This document shows positions 12,518 through 25,007 of a DNA stretch of 64,000 nucleotides, in pieces (positions within the stretch are counted from its first letter, which is position 1; each line of letters starts with the position of its first letter). Under the pieces are notes generated by a model. The model was not told the origin of the DNA, searched no databases, and worked only from the letters and a program-made list of their open reading frames with translations. Origin of the DNA: Rutstroemia sp. NJR-2017a BVV2 (taxonomy: Eukaryota; Ascomycota; Leotiomycetes; Helotiales; Rutstroemiaceae); contig NJPS01000055.1 of NCBI GenBank assembly GCA_002946415.1, forward strand, positions 1-64,000. Direction: 5' to 3'. The translations under genes and the position numbers were made by a program.

Positions 12518-14650
12518 GACTGAAAGGTAGATACTCTTCACCAGAACAGCAAGAATGATGGTGAAGCAAAGGCAAAATTAATGAACGATGCTTGTGGCGC
12601 CGCTGTAGGCAAAAAAGCGAAAAGTACCGTAGGAATTATCGTATGGTGGAGTAAGCGCAAAAAGAAGCTATCGCGTCGCAAATGTCACAAAGCAGTATGG
12701 TAGAGGTGGGATGTATGCGACAGCGAGCTAGAATGGTACCTCCTTTCCAATTGGGCAAGGGACTAATGGAGAGATGGGGCTGCGCTGCGGTGTTGTACTG
12801 TCAATTGTGGATAGCGAGCTGAGACTGTGGATTTTGGCCTGTGTCGAATCTATTTTTTTCGTACCAATTGCGGGAGAACAGGAACAAACGCAGAGATGGA
12901 AGGAATCCCCGCAGATAGGAATGGTCCACAGAGCATCAAAATATGGGTACTGAATGCCAAAAGGATGAGTGAGGGGAAGGTGGAGTGCGACGCGCGAAGC
13001 AAAGACAAGCGGTCGGTCGGCGGAGTGCGGTGCAGTGCAGGTCGTGGTTGGGGAAGAGAATGAAAGTTGAGGTTGTTGATGCGAGATGCGAGATGCAATA
13101 TTATTATTGTTTGGAGCTCTTTTTGCTTGAGGAGCAGGAGGGGACCAGAAAGTTTCCAAATTACTCTGCTTACTGCGCTTTCATTGGCTGCGAAGCCAAA
13201 ATAACAACATGGTCTGTGCACTGGTCCTGTAGCTTTGTTTACATTTGGCCCGAATGGAGTTAGCCGTAGCTAGGACAGGGTTACGCCTGTCGTCGCGTCT
13301 TTCTTTCACGTCTTCCCGGAACACAATGAATTATCAGAATTCTATATATCTACAACCACGTAAATAAATATCGCGCAGCTTGCTTTTCGCGACGTTCCCA
13401 GATGGTCGCAGAGTAGTGTCCATCCATCGAAGAGATACTTACAGGCTCTTTTGTGCGCTTTGGCGAACATTTCGCAAAATGACGTTGATGCCCTAATTGA
13501 AATGCGCTTATCGAAGGGCAGACGCCAGATCACGTGGTGATAAACAAAGACCAAAAATAGAAATCTCGATCGATATCAAACATCATTCAACCACTTGAAA
13601 CTGGACGTTGGTTGGCCCAGAAGCAACATCGTGATGCTTCTCCAGAGATGTGCGGCATCTCCATGTATATATACGCGAAACAACTGCGGGGAGATGGCTC
13701 TGCCTTGGTCTGTGGCTCGGTTTCAGAAGTTCAACAGCTTTTAGAAAGAGAGGGACACGGGGAGATGGAGAGATGGAGAGAAGATCTCCACGCCTTCGCC
13801 TTTCCTGCGTAGTTTACGGTCATGTCAGCCAGCGACGGGCCGAACAAGTGCCACGAATTCACAGCACAGAACTTTCTTACAAAGTCAGTTAACCGTCTCC
13901 ACATCACTTCATGCAAGAAAGAAAAATGACCCCATTTTGTCTTCTCACCATTTGCGCTTTGGGTTTAACGCTGCGATATCCTGGGAATGAACTGCCGCGA
14001 TTGGTGATAAAGGGTTCTTTTTCCTAACCCGCAATCGAACCTCACACCTGAAGAGGGGTTGTTCGGCCTGTGATTTGTCGGGTGCCATTTTAGGAGCGAC
14101 GAGCGTATCTTCAGCCGATATTTCGTACGGAAGTCCAAGACAACTTGGAACTGTCGAAAAGCCCTCTGCGCTTATGGCGCGCACCTGTTTGGAAGGACGA
14201 AGTACGAAGTAACAAAGGAGAGGATAAGAACTCGTCCGTTCGTCCCCTTAGCACTCCTTTTGCCCTTACCGTATCATCGCGCCACCAAATCAGTTCGCAT
14301 GGAAGGAAGTACCAGGTAAAGCCGTGTCGCGCAAGTTCCATGTTTTTGTTTATGATTGTGATTATGCCCAGCAGCCCAGCTGGTTAGTAGTTACTCGTAA
14401 GTTCGTAACTTTCATGCTATCCAGGGCAAGGTCGCAGCTTGGCCGACCAAGCACGTTGTCGGAATGAAGGAGAGGGCAGCGGCGCTCATTGGACAATCGC
14501 TCACCAGCGACAATCCTCCGGGGTCGCATCTGAAGATTAATTGAAATGAGCGGCCGGCGCATGTACCGTATGTATCGAAACGGTGTCGAAACGGTGTTGA
14601 AATGAAAAGACGAATGCGCTGCGGAGCGCGTCGCATTGCGCATCGCAAAA

Positions 14651-14672
14651 CACAGCACAGCACAGCACAGCA
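14651..14672 (+). repeat. CACAG pentanucleotide repeat
   Basis: About four consecutive copies of CACAG. No function is evident. Confidence 0.8.
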
Positions 14673-15074
14673 CCGGCCCAACCCAACCACCACACATATG
14701 CGATGCGCCAACACGATGGAAACGTGCTACGACTGCTTTCCTGGCTTCTATCGCTCAAGGTATTCGAAGTATGCAAGAAATGGATGTGTACGTCCATCTA
14801 CGACCATCTGCGACCATCTACGACCAAATTGTACTAGAGACATCCGTACTTCTTCCCAAGCTACTCCACCTTTGCGCATTTTTGCCCCCCAAGCCCCTCC
14901 ATAAAATTCCTACTGGCCCGACGATGGTGATGATGAGAAAGATTGAACCAAGATATGTCATACACGATTCAGAGCAATGCACTGCACTACGTTTAGGGAA
15001 TTTGACAACTGCATCTGCAGCAGCATCTGCGTCTGCATCTGTAACTACTCGAGGACATACTACTGAGTATGCGT

Positions 15075-15104
15075 GCAATTGGCAATTGGCAATTGGCAAT
15101 TGCC
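15075..15104 (+). repeat. CAATTGG heptanucleotide tandem repeat
   Basis: Four near-perfect 7-bp units of CAATTGG. Each unit contains the palindrome CAATTG. Confidence 0.8.
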
Positions 15105-17487
15105 CATGCCTTGGCTGAGCGAACCTGCTTCCCGAACTGAACCGCATTTCGTCGCAATCGCAAAAAAGAGCATTCTCCCGTAGCTTTCCTCGCTCCATCC
15201 CCGCGCCCATACAAACTCGGACGCCAGGAAACTTTCGCGCCGGTCAGTCGCAAAGAGCGTTGAGAGGTCGGACTATCACTAGTGGCCGCAGAAACCGAAA
15301 GGGCTGGCTGATCCGGCTGGTCTGGCACGTCTGGATGCTGGCTGGTTGGTCTACTAGATGCTAGATACTTCTCACTATACTTCTTACTGTACTTCGTACG
15401 GAGGACTTAGATCGGTTGTAGCTTCTAAGTCCAAGAAGGACAAACGCATTTTCCTTTTTCTGTCTAATCTGCTAATCAACTACAAGCATCAAATGCGATT
15501 TGAAACTCGTGGCCAGCGCATACCTACTACCAACATCCTTGGTCGCAAATCCATCCGGGTTTCTTGTCGATGAAGGGGTAAAAGCGGAAGGCGGAAACGG
15601 AAACGAATCTCCATGGAAAACGTCTAACAGTAATTCTTTGCGTGATGGAGTATCGAGTCGAGCAGCCCTTCTTTTTTCCGTTTCCTTCACCGACAGTATG
15701 ATATGATGTCTTCCGTGAAGGAAGGGGAGAGTCGGGAGAAAAGAGAGAAAAGAGAGATGCGAATCGGCGCTTCAACTAATAGTACCAAGCAAATGATATC
15801 AACCCGCACATTGGCCCCTCAGTGCCCTCACACTACACTCACACTCACACTCACACTCCGTACAGTACAAAGACTCCAACCCACTGCCATCCCGTCAGAG
15901 GCGATCTTCTTTCTCCGCCCCTCTAAGTTTCAGTAACCGTATGTCAATTTGTCGAACACTGCCACAGTCCCACCCAAGAGCAAGAGGCAGTCCTGTGTCC
16001 CTCCCGTACCACTTAGCTACCTTTGTGCTTTTCTGCTCCTCCTCGCTGCTGAGTCTGCTCAGGAAATCCAACGTCGCACCCATGATCATCCACATCCTTA
16101 ACACTTATCCCTGCTCTCCACTGATCCAGATGTGGGCGCATAACATCATTGGCCGGACGGGCATGCTTTTACTCAAGCACTTGGCCTTTGCGTTCTGTGT
16201 TGTCTCGACCACACTGGTCTAGTGAGGTGAGCTGCCGGTAGCTTGCAAGTATCATGTACGGAGGTATGTGTGAACATTGAATTACATGAATTACAATGCA
16301 TCTACTTGCGATCGCATTGGATAGCATGTGCGCTTGGGGAGCTGTACGAATTTGCGCGCAAGCTGTAGCTAGAGTTTTCGCAATTGCTTTCGCTTTCGTT
16401 GACAAGCTTGTTGAGGGTTTTGATATCGAGCCCACACTCATTACCGCAGCAAACCCTACCGATCCAACCTATCCTGTCCTATCCTATCGCAGGGTCCCGT
16501 TTCCATACATCATTGCCTTCGTTCTTAAAAAAGGATTGACAGATGTGCAGCACGAAAACGGGATGGATCGGACTCGATTCGAAAATGTCTCAATATCTAT
16601 TCACGACCGAAACTTGTCCACTGCTGTAGATTCTTAGCTTGATAGGCTGGATTTGGGTTTGAGTTCTAGCTTTCGATTCGTAGAGAATCCTACGACTATG
16701 GGGAGGGCTGTTTGTGTACGGGGAGAGGATTGGGCAAAATTCGCAACGCAATGGCATCTACATGGCATAGATGCGGGCCGGGCAGGTAACATATCTTCGA
16801 TGGGCATGGGCACGAACATATCAATGTCGGCTTGGTGGAGGGTTTGGAAGAGAGAGACAGAGTGAGAGAGGCATGGAGTGCGTTTGCGTATGCAATGGAA
16901 TAAGTTTTTAGATATCACTCACTCGTTTGCACATGGCTGTCAAAAGAATCCAAACGTTGCGATTCTACAAATTCTACAAATTCTACAATTCTAGCATTGC
17001 TACAGCTCCTGGGAAAGAATAGAATTGGTCCTGTGGTCAATCAAACTCAGGAGAAACAATTTAATATGAGAATGACGATAAAATATGTAATTCCCTTAGA
17101 GTACCTTGGTTCGCATACGAGGAGCTCTCACAAGTGCGAACGAGTTATGGAAGTTATTCGTGTTCAGCCAATTTTATGCATAGCACTAAACATAATTCTG
17201 AGTAACGAGAGGACCGTTGACCTTCTTCCACCACACACCGAATGCAGGAAACCAAGAAAAGGTAAAGAGAAAAGGAACATTCGACGAACAGGTTACAACC
17301 AGTATGTATCAAATTCAATCCATATATCCCCAAATTTCGAACCATTCCTTCTCCCAGAGACCGATCCTGCTTCGAACCTCATCTAATCATTCCATCTTTC
17401 ATAGGGTTGTGGCCGACAACACTTTCAACGGAACTACAACTCCCAATGCCTCGATAGGGCTCACGACAACATTCTCTCCTGTCAACT

Positions 17488-17730
17488 GTAAGTGTTTATC
17501 ATACTTGTTTCATATGCGATCGAGCCTTAAGGGCTCGATGTCGCCTTTTCCTGCTCACTCGTCCACTGCCGTCCCTCCCGATTGCGGTCTCGTCGCAGGA
17601 AGAGGAGTACAACCCATTCGTGGCAGAATCAACCACAATGCCATCAGTTCGCTCATCCTTTCATCAAATATGATTTCTACGCCATGTTTGCCTATGCGAT
17701 GATGTTCACTGACAGTTTTCCCTTATCCAG
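17488..17730 (+). other. Candidate intron in the 5' leader of the Zn2Cys6 gene
   Basis: A strong donor (GTAAGTG at 17488) and a pyrimidine-rich acceptor (CCTTATCCAG ending at 17730) with a CACTGAC branch-like site near 17708 could define a 243-nt leader intron about 290 bases before the proposed start codon. This rests on splice-site look alone. Confidence 0.3.
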
Positions 17731-18017
17731 AACGAAGAATCATCACGACGCATTGTCCTGCACTTGTCTGCTCGATTGACTTGCGACGACTACGGCACAC
17801 TCCGTTTACCCTCCCACGCTTCTCGAACACGATTCTACATCATACAGCACTTGATCACAATCATTTGCGATTGGGTTAGGACGGGACAAATACCGCAGAC
17901 TGAATGGAATTGTCCAACCTGATTTCTGGGTCATTGTCCTCCAACACAGGAATTCAAAAACTTGACACTACCGCTCATCCACAGAGATCACACTCGTACC
18001 CGACCAGAGATACAATC

Positions 18018-20145
18018 ATGTCAGGAACAGAAATGCATACCGGGGCTGAACGCATGGCCACTCCACCGGCGACTTATGGTGCTGCCCCTTCGAATATGAA
18101 CACCCCACATAGCAGTGGAATGTCGCCATTCAGAAGTCCCACCCCGAAGAGTGTCGCATTCGAACTTTTGTTCACGGAGTCACCTCAACATCGTGCGCGA
18201 CTACCCATGCGGGTACAAATCTTCCCTCATGATACTACCGATTCAATTATTACCACTGTGAAGAACTTCTATGGCCTGTATGCGGGTCCCGGTGGTGCGA
18301 AAGGTGTCAGTTTTGAGGATGAACAGGGGAATACCCTCATCGCAAGATACGAAAACTTCAGAAACAACATGGTGGTGTATGTCAGAGTGATTCAAGAACC
18401 ACCGCAAGCATCTGGCCCTTATGGCCCGTCTTCATATCACTCTGGTTCACCTGTTCTACAGCAAGCCTACTATCCGGGCGATGGTCAGCACCTACCACCG
18501 CCCCACCCTGCACAGGTACTCAACTATGGTCAGCCTGTCTCAAGACCTACATCAAGAACATCGCGAAAGCGTAGTCCTTCCCCAAATCAGGGACGTGGTC
18601 GTAGAAGTGCTTCCACTAGTACCAACCCACCTCTTCCCACCAAGAAGAGTCGGTCCCGTTCAGGTTTTAAAAGCCGTGGTTCCAGCACTCATGGTAGCTT
18701 CCAGGAGCTACACAGTGATGGACTAACAGGGTATAGTAGTGGTGATGGAGCAGCTGGATCTGTTACGAGCAAGGCAAAGAGTGAGCACATTGGCAATACT
18801 GAAATTAGTCTTGACAACATTGTCGAGGGGGGGCGACGAAAGAGAGCAAAGTTTGAGAGTTCTGTAAGTCTACCCGACAGCGCATCGGTTCCCCACTCGC
18901 ATGCACTATGGCTAATCACTATTTCTTCAGGAACTTCCTTTGTTTGCTCCTCCTCAAATGCCTGCTGCCACCTCGAACTCCTCCGTCTCGCCGGCCCGAC
19001 GCATGGAACATCAAAGATCGAATTTCCCTTTCACGGGATTTTCGCAAAATCCTTTCTCCAACCCGCATCCTCTACAATCACCACAAAGTTATGGAAATGG
19101 ATTCGGTCAGCCTGGGTTGTATTCTACTCCAGCAGCACAAAATCGTCGTAGTCGTGGAGACTCTTCGTATCCTTCTGGTCGTCAATCCGTTAGTGGTACG
19201 CCAAACAACAGTTCAGGCATACTTCCAACACCAGACCCAACCGTCGGTAGCTGTATGTCGGAAGAAGATAAAGACGTTGCTCTACAATTGATGAGATTGG
19301 GTGACATGTCAAACATCTCTCATGGTCGCACTTCCGCTTCAACCCTTGATGATACCTTCAGCGGTCGCGCCGATGCTACTTCTTCGACTGGTGCTACCAG
19401 CGATAGTGAAAGCGAAAGCGACATCGAGCTACCCCCACCTCGTCGCCAAAAGCGAGAGCCAAGTCCCATCCTACCACCAGGTCTTTTCAAGAAGAATCGT
19501 CCTCACTTGGATGAAACCTTGCGAAGCCAAGATAGCACGGAGCCTAGCAGTGATGAGCGCGATTCTGAGGACCGCGATGAGACATTCAAGCTGGAAGAAG
19601 GGGCACTGAACGAGGCAATCAAGCCCAAGGTCGCCAAGACCAAACTTACGAATCAAACCGCGACCAAGCATCGCAGCTCTGCCACTGTTGTCAAGGCTTT
19701 CAAGGCACCCAAACCCACCAAGTCGCACAAGGCAGGGTCTACTGTCAAGACCAAAAAGTCTAGTATCGCAGTCACCAAAGGGCCAATGTCTCCCACTTCT
19801 TTACCATCTCAGTCGCGTAAAACTTCCGTCGCATCTACGTTGAACTTCCAGTATCAGTTAGGTGATGACGAAGAGGATCTCTCCTCAAAGCCTCGTTGCC
19901 AAAGATGCCGGAAGAGCAAAAAGGGCTGCGATCGCCAACGTCCTTGTGGCAGATGTAAGGATGCAGGAATTGGACATGATGGATGTGTTAGTGAAGACGA
20001 AGGCAATGGCCGAAAGGGACGTTATGGACGTCACATGGGTGTTCCAGTCAAGAAAGAGGACAACCCACAAGTCCCCATGTTCCACCCAACTCTCCTTGCT
20101 GGCGGTCAAGGGAGTCCGGAGAAAAGCAAGAAGAGAAAGAGGTAG
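18018..20145 (+). CDS. Zn2Cys6 protein with N-terminal PB1-like region
   Basis: Two exons (18018-18863 and 18931-20145, 67-nt intron with donor GTAAGT and acceptor TTCAG) encode 686 residues. The cluster sits near the C-terminus, about residues 605-634, as C-x2-C-x6-C-x5-C-x2-C-x9-C (CQRCRKSKKGC then CGRCKDAG). It is followed by a basic tail ending KSKKRKR, a likely nuclear localisation signal. Most fungal Zn2Cys6 proteins have the cluster at the N-terminus and a fungal-specific activation domain after it; neither holds here. Residues about 50-125 look like a compact beta-rich PB1/ubiquitin-like fold (MRVQIFPHDTTDSIITTVK, later MVVYVRVIQ). The middle is Ser/Pro/acid-rich and probably disordered. 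The frame also has an upstream ATG at 17904 (38 more residues); I prefer MSGTE at 18018. It probably binds DNA in the nucleus; targets are unknown. Confidence 0.82.
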
Positions 20146-23100
20146 TCAATTCTTGTTGGTAGCCACACCACTCGATCATTTCGCAGATCCTACCTGCTTC
20201 AACACTTCTTAATCGTGCCATCTATGAGGACCAATCCTCGTTTGTCAACAGAATATTCCTGCTCAAATAAATCCTGTTTTCGGATACCTGTCAACAAATA
20301 CTTGCTCACCAAAAGTCGTTTCCTTTTGCATCCATATTGGGTCAGCGAGACATCTATTACAGCACTCTAGCATCAGCGGTCGGTTGCCTTTGCGGTGTTT
20401 TCGATTGTCATATTCTTTCCTGTCCAGGTTATCAGTGCCGTCTCGTCTTTTGTCTGTTCGAATTGGTTTAACTCTGGTGCAAAGCATTCATACACACACT
20501 CCTTTAATGATTGATGCGTCTCTACGAAACATTCTTATGATTCTCTTTTGTCATTATTTCATTTTACTTTTTTACTTGTCTCACGCAAACAATGCATTTT
20601 CCGCCTGCTCGGAGCGAAGTGTCCTTTTCGATATTTGCCAGCATAGTCTCTTTTCTGCGATTTTTTACCGGGTCGTGTGTTGCTGAGAGTTAGGGTTGGG
20701 GTGGACTGCATCGTCTTTGTTCTAAGGGATTGAAGGATACGTCGATCCCGTCGTGCATCTTGGGAGTGTCCTCCCTGTTCGGTTGATGTCGCACGACATG
20801 TTTCACTTCTCTCTTGTTTTTTACACATTTGAGAGCTAACTGCCGGCTCGGCTCCACTCTTCTACGCTCTTTATCTTGCACTGTCGGACTGTTTATTAGG
20901 AGTAATGGGTGCACGGGAACGGGCTGGATTTGGGATTTTTGTTTTTCTGTTTGTTTTTTTGTTTGGGAGTGACATGGAATGGTCTAGGATTTCGGTCAAC
21001 ACAAAATAGAGAATCGGATGGATGGTGGACTTAGTGATAGGTGTCGGATCGGAGGAAAGTCGAAGTCCAGATGGATGGGATGGACGATGGATTGGGTGGT
21101 GGAATGGAATGGATTTGGTACGGTGACTGTACGCACAGGACTATCATGATTGAGTTACACTACAAACCTTTTTTCCCTCTTCTCTCCTTTTTTAATAGCA
21201 GGAACCAATTTGGGACAGCATGCATGGTGAAATCAAATGGAAAGAAAATCATTTATAAAAATTGTTTTTCGTCCTATTTTGTGCGCAACCGTTCCAGTTG
21301 AAAAGCGACTACTCAGTACACCGACTTTAAACGCTTTTGCGCGCTGTGTTGTGTTGTGTTTACGGAGTTGAAAAATCACATCCCACCAAACGTACCCCGC
21401 TTTGCCCCCCTCATTGGATGGGGACCGACCGATGTCATCAATTTAGTGTGCCGTGCCGTGGGCGCTTTTAGTGTGCGCTAGTTACTTTGGGGCTTAGACT
21501 GAAAGCTGGCGCTCGCTTAGATGAAGGGGAAGAAAGTGAGTTGTGCTCACGTGAGGTTGTTGCGGTGGAGGTGGTGTGATTTGATTATTGCCGAGGTGGC
21601 TTGTTCTGGAAACTGAGACGAAAGTAGGACTGTGGAGTAGTTTGTGGTGGATGATGGGATGGATGGTGGTTTTATCGGGGGAAGTTGGTAGTGGAGTACG
21701 ATTTTAAGATAAAATACACCTGGATTATCTCGTATATGACTTATACTGAATGAAATACAGTACTTCGTCTCAGGCATGATTGTTGCGAAAAGGTAGATCA
21801 GCTAACGGCAGCTTACTCCGGTTTGTACTGTACGGAAAGAATCCTCGAGAAGGCTTGGCACTACCTATCGAACAAGTATTCGGTCGGCTGCGACGTAATT
21901 CAAGTTTCCCCGTCCCCCCCCCAAACTCTTTTCGCTATCTCCGTCGTTCTCCGCGCCCCAACTGTAGAGACACAGGATCCATCTAGTGGAACTCTAGTTC
22001 GAGTCTTGGGTATAAAGCTGTGTCTTTCGATGCTATGATTCTCATATACTGGTAGATATACGGAGCGGAAGGTAGAAGATGGTTATGATTCTTCGTGTGG
22101 TTATGTCTGTGGTAAATTTTGTAGTATCGATGAAGGGAGATGAATGGCTGTGAGCTGTCTGACCCCTTAACTGGTATCCAGGGTGTTGCTGTGTGTCTGT
22201 AACTCTCTGAATTAGGATGACTGTTGCACAATTAACACGGTGACGATGTATAACAAAAGCTGTAGTGCATACCGTTTGTCGTGAAATCAACTGGTGGCTG
22301 GGTGGCTACATGCCTCCTAATCCAATAAGATATTAGGTTTCGAATCTAGATAGCTAGGAGCTCTTCCTCAATGTCATCAACTCGTGTCTTCGAATATAGG
22401 AAGACTTCGGTTGAAATCAATTAGACATCAGATGAGATGGCGTTGTAGTTCTTGGGCTGGTCGGGGAAGTCCTGATTCTTTGAGCACCTATAATTGCATC
22501 CAAGGTTCTATATTTGTAAGATATTCTGTGACTGTTAATTCTTCAGTTTGAGTAGGATGGTGGAACATTTATAGCCATTCTCACTGGTTACAACTTACAA
22601 GATCACGTATTGGATAAACGATTTTCAGTGAAAGATAGTGGTATAGAAAAATATATTATAGATGAAGACTGCATCAATTTTCAAGTTACAATTGTAAGAA
22701 TTTATTCTAGTAGATAGAAACCGGCATTTGATTATGCGGCTCCTGTGAATGCTATAAGGGAAGCGAAACAGGAGAATTTACACCTCTGAAATATAATAGA
22801 GCAGAAGTAGACGGTGATATTAAAATGACAGCAGGAACTCTCCAGAGGCGGACGGGCATGCAAATCGTTACAGTGATGGCGGGAATCTTATGACCATATG
22901 CCACCCAGTAAGTATAAGTCCTTGTATTACGAAACTAAGTTGAGGAAGCTCCTAACTTCATACTGCTCTAAGCAGCAAGATGGGGCAAGAAAGGTTCCGA
23001 GCATGAGTCGGTGACTATTCTCATATACGTATTGGAAGCATGAACACCCCAGGGAAACTAACACGCGGAGATGAAGGAATGTGACCAATCAATCAACAAA

Positions 23101-23287
23101 CACCCAGAAACATTCCAGAAAAAGTACCTGACGAAATAAAGGTACAAATGGGTCGTCAAGACTAGAAGTAAAGACAGTGTCCGTGTTGATTGTATATCCA
23201 ACCGCGGGAATCGTCGAACCAAGACACGAAAGATTCATCCAAAATGAACGATAAATTGAGAGTTCCACATATCAACAGTGATAGAAT
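20146..23287. other. Intergenic region with no supported gene
   Basis: Three kilobases between two convergent genes. The first part (to about 20900) is T-rich and probably 3' untranslated sequence of the Zn2Cys6 gene. GGATGG/GGAATGG-type simple sequence lies near 21015-21120 and 21655-21680. I see no coding frame with a domain, no tRNA-like fold and no transposon protein. Confidence 0.5.
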
Positions 23288-23926
23288 TTAACACAAAAGA
23301 CCACCAACGGCAGCAAGTGCTAGCACCAATCCCCACCCCGCAAGTCTATTCCCCACCGCTCCGCCAGTGAAGATTTCGGGTCCTGTATTTTCGGCCGTCT
23401 CACCACTCGTATCTCCAGCTGTGCTTGGTGTCTTGCCTGAGCTAGTAGCAATGGCACCTTGATTTGCCGCTGTCTCGATGGGTGCGAGTGGTGGGTTGCT
23501 AATTGGACAGACAGTTGTGTATGAGATAACCGAAGAAGTAATGATGGAAGAACCTTTTCCAGCTGGACAATTGGTGACCTCGGACCCGCAGCTCGTGATA
23601 GTTACGAGAGTAGTGGCGTATATGATACTTGTGGCTAAGCCGTCGTTGAACTCAGCTGTGGAACTAGTTATAGTGGTGATGGAAGATGAAGACGTGTAAA
23701 CGTCATGGCAGCGTTCTCTGTAGCAATTGAGTTGATAAGGAGGAGGATACGAGGCGCAGGAGAAGCCTGGCGCACCAGGCATGGGGCACTTTTCGTGATA
23801 GCATTCGACTTGATATTCAGGGGGTAGAGAACCACAATCAGCACCGTCTAAGGATTCAGCGGAGGTGCTGGATTGGGCATGGAAAACTATCGCCCAAAGG
23901 GCTTGGATAGCCAAGGTGGTCTTCAT
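23288..23926 (-). CDS. Secreted, GPI-type cell-surface protein with duplicated Cys motif
   Basis: Single exon, 212 residues. Residues 1-23 form a signal peptide. Two copies of a Cys motif with identical spacing follow: C31-x10-C42-x4-C47 and C57-x10-C68-x4-C73, each containing PPxYQ and CYxExC. The middle is Ser/Thr-rich (SSSSITTITSST, TTLVTITSCGSEVTNCPAGKG), of the kind heavily O-glycosylated on the hyphal surface, and the last 20 residues (LAGWGLVLALAAVGGLLC) form a hydrophobic GPI-attachment tail. The sequence predicts a wall- or membrane-anchored protein. The duplicated motif is not a CFEM domain and I do not recognise it. The gene stands alone, with about 1 kb of non-coding DNA to the next gene. 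Confidence 0.75.
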   Translation of the reverse strand: MKTTLAIQALWAIVFHAQSSTSAESLDGADCGSLPPEYQVECYHEKCPMPGAPGFSCASYPPPYQLNCYRERCHDVYTSSSSITTITSSTAEFNDGLATSIIYATTLVTITSCGSEVTNCPAGKGSSIITSSVISYTTVCPISNPPLAPIETAANQGAIATSSGKTPSTAGDTSGETAENTGPEIFTGGAVGNRLAGWGLVLALAAVGGLLC

Positions 23927-25007
23927 TATGAAAATTTGGGTATAAGACGTGCCGAAAGTAGCGGATAGAGAGGTAGAACAAGTTAAATGAAAGTAAGGCC
24001 AAGACTTGGCAGCAGATGAGGCGTACTTATAATTTCAAAATGTTCTCGAAATACTGACCACCTCTGAGAATGAAGGGAAGAGCACCGCGTGTAAAGAATG
24101 TAGGTTCAAGACGAAGACTTTCCACAGCGCGCGATGGTAAGATTGGGAATGCGCCAGGACTGATGCTCTTACAAGTTTCCATTGGCTAATAATGAGAGAT
24201 ATGAATCCCGTGAAACTGGCTTCAATGTGGTTGAAAAGCTTGGTTTCAACCGAAAGCTTGTTGAAGCCAAAAACATAAGTCTGAAGCTTGAATTAGAATC
24301 TTCATTCCTGAGCCGGGCACGCCTGGATGATCGCTTGACCACGCACAAGCACTTGAGCTAGTCCCCATTCCACGTTGCGTCTCGCATCCAGGGCAGAGGA
24401 TACATGGACTGGATCTTTCCAAAGACTCGAAAAAAGAGTATCACGTGAATCTTGTCCAACCGAAGGGTAGTTGATATGCGATAATCATCATTCGAAGAAA
24501 TCCTGTCCTGTAGGAAGGTCCAAGAACTTGGAGGCCCTAGAAGCACCCTTCTAGCCCGTGTAGTCACAGCTGAACAGAGAAACGTATAGCCTCCGTTATC
24601 CCGCAACGATTGGGGATTTCAATACTGGAAGAAAGGATGCTATACTATAAGAGATAGCTTGCCCCAAAGACTCTGTAGACGGGTAGTGAAAAACAGCCTC
24701 TCGTCCTAGTCGCGTTGCGTCGTGTGGCGTCTACTCTGTCGGCGCGTGCTAACGACTAATCAAGCCTAGTGCAGCTTGAGGACACATGGCCCGTGCACCA
24801 AAAAGTTGTGCCCCACCATACCAAAGATTCTTCTAAAAGAGTTTCTGCTAGACAGACAGACTGGCTCAACTTCAATTGTTTACGCGCATCATAACTCTTC
24901 GCATAATTTTCAGACTTCTTGATACAATTAATTCAAATTCGACAATCCCGATGCGGTGACATTAAAGTACGAGAGCTCGTTAGATTCTGTGTGCGAAATT
25001 GAGAACG
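23927..25007. other. Intergenic region, divergent promoters
   Basis: Lies between the minus-strand surface protein and plus-strand RPC4, so it holds both promoters. No gene is supported. Short imperfect repeats of GAAGCTTG-type sequence occur near 24215-24290. Confidence 0.5.

Larger units (their letters stand above)
12518..18017. other. 5.5-kb gene-free region upstream of the Zn2Cys6 gene
   Basis: No open frame here carries a recognisable domain. It separates the cyclin (minus strand) from the Zn2Cys6 gene (plus strand), so it contains both promoters. It is rich in short tandem repeats: CACAG units at 14651-14672, GCATCT-like units near 15001-15045, four 7-bp units CAATTGG at 15075-15104, CACACT units at 15829-15858, and ATTCTACAA units near 16970-16997. 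A candidate 5' leader intron is listed separately. A very long upstream region is common for fungal regulator genes. Confidence 0.5.

Noticed and set aside
13945..14070. tRNA-like GGTTCGA sequence on the minus strand
   Set aside because: No acceptor stem or anticodon arm could be drawn around it.
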